Shown here: positions 5,399 through 5,471 of the stretch, one piece after another
Layout: the number at the start of each line of letters is the position of its first letter
Position numbering within the stretch: position 1 is the stretch's first letter
Origin: Nitrospinota bacterium
GTDB taxonomy: Bacteria; Nitrospinota; Nitrospinia; SZUA-224
DNA length: 5,471 nucleotides
NCBI GenBank assembly: GCA_016212345.1
Contig: JACRGM010000131.1
Location: 1-5,471 of the forward strand
Direction of reading: 5' to 3'
The notes under the pieces: generated by a model
Told to the model about the DNA's origin: nothing
The model's database searches: none
What the model saw: only the letters and a program-made list of their open reading frames with translations
Position numbers and translations under genes: made by a program

Positions 5399-5461
5399 CC
5401 TCCCCTTATAGTATCTCACCTTATTTTAGTATTAGTATTAGTTAGAGCTTATAAGGGGGGG
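5399..5461. repeat. 12-bp inverted repeat flanking an AT-rich loop at the right edge
   Basis: The arm CCTCCCCTTATA (5399-5410) pairs with TATAAGGGGGGG (5450-5461) over 12 positions with one G-T pair, enclosing 39 bases. The enclosed DNA contains three tandem ATTAGT-like units (about 5425-5444). A pyrimidine run follows on the plus strand, but the loop is too long for a typical intrinsic terminator. It may be the end of a repeat element continuing outside the window. Confidence 0.7.
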
Positions 5462-5471
5462 CTTTCTTTCC

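Larger units (their letters stand above)
4608..5471. other. Gene-poor intergenic region of about 860 bp
   Basis: Neither strand carries an ORF with recognisable family motifs or coding character, and stop codons are dense in all frames. Contents are a 16-bp tandem duplication, a short hairpin, two candidate promoters facing opposite ways, several two-copy 7-10 bp duplications (TATCCCT at 4913 and 4922, TATCCTATT at 4981 and 4991, TTCAAGAT at 5067 and 5078, TGAGATA at 5182 and 5192), and an inverted repeat at the right edge. The only GC-richer patch is about 4936-4972. I see no tRNA, rRNA, SRP RNA or CRISPR array. Confidence 0.7.

Noticed and set aside
4535..5471. SRP RNA (4.5S) gene beside ffh
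   Set aside because: The conserved SRP RNA tetraloop-region core (GGTCAGG followed by GGAAGG and AGCAGC) is absent on both strands.

Overview
The window is AT-rich bacterial DNA. It is dominated by one compact minus-strand operon covering about 1-4607, read from right to left. The gene order is ffh, rpsP, khpA, rimM, trmD, rplS, rnhB, yraN (cut by the left edge). This is a widespread bacterial cluster for protein targeting, ribosome assembly, tRNA modification and RNase H, so the coding part is ordinary in content. Every product was recognised from its own motifs. Gene order alone does not fix the phylum. The low GC, strong Shine-Dalgarno sites, frequent TTG starts (ffh, rpsP, trmD) and methionine-poor Ffh M domain suit a deep-branching or uncultured, possibly thermophilic lineage, but that is inference.

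Layout, in the direction of transcription: a near-consensus promoter (TTGACA, 17 bp, TATAAA) at 4579-4607 starts the operon. ffh overlaps rpsP by 13 bp, and the rpsP Shine-Dalgarno lies inside the ffh coding end. A 39-bp spacer leads to khpA, which abuts rimM directly. rimM overlaps trmD by 4 bp. The only sizeable spacer in the operon (trmD-rplS) is almost entirely a compound inverted repeat with 27-bp arms (1321-1445). A 26-bp sequence resembling one arm spans the rpsP/khpA junction. rplS abuts rnhB, and yraN follows after 16 bp.

The right end (about 4608-5471) has no convincing gene. It holds a perfect 16-bp tandem duplication, a small hairpin, a candidate divergent promoter pair (4771-4855), several two-copy short duplications, and a 12-bp inverted repeat at the edge. 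A good plus-strand promoter here points into DNA with no long ORF, so a small RNA or peptide is possible but unproven.

As a set, the genes make and tune the translation machinery: S16 and L19 are ribosomal proteins, RimM helps mature the 30S subunit, TrmD makes m1G37 on tRNA, KhpA is a small KH RNA-binding protein, and Ffh delivers nascent membrane proteins. RNase HII removes ribonucleotides from DNA. I found no convincing new multi-gene system. The points most worth checking are the structured trmD-rplS spacer with its partial second copy, the Asp-to-Glu change in the Ffh guanine-specificity motif, and the divergent promoter region.
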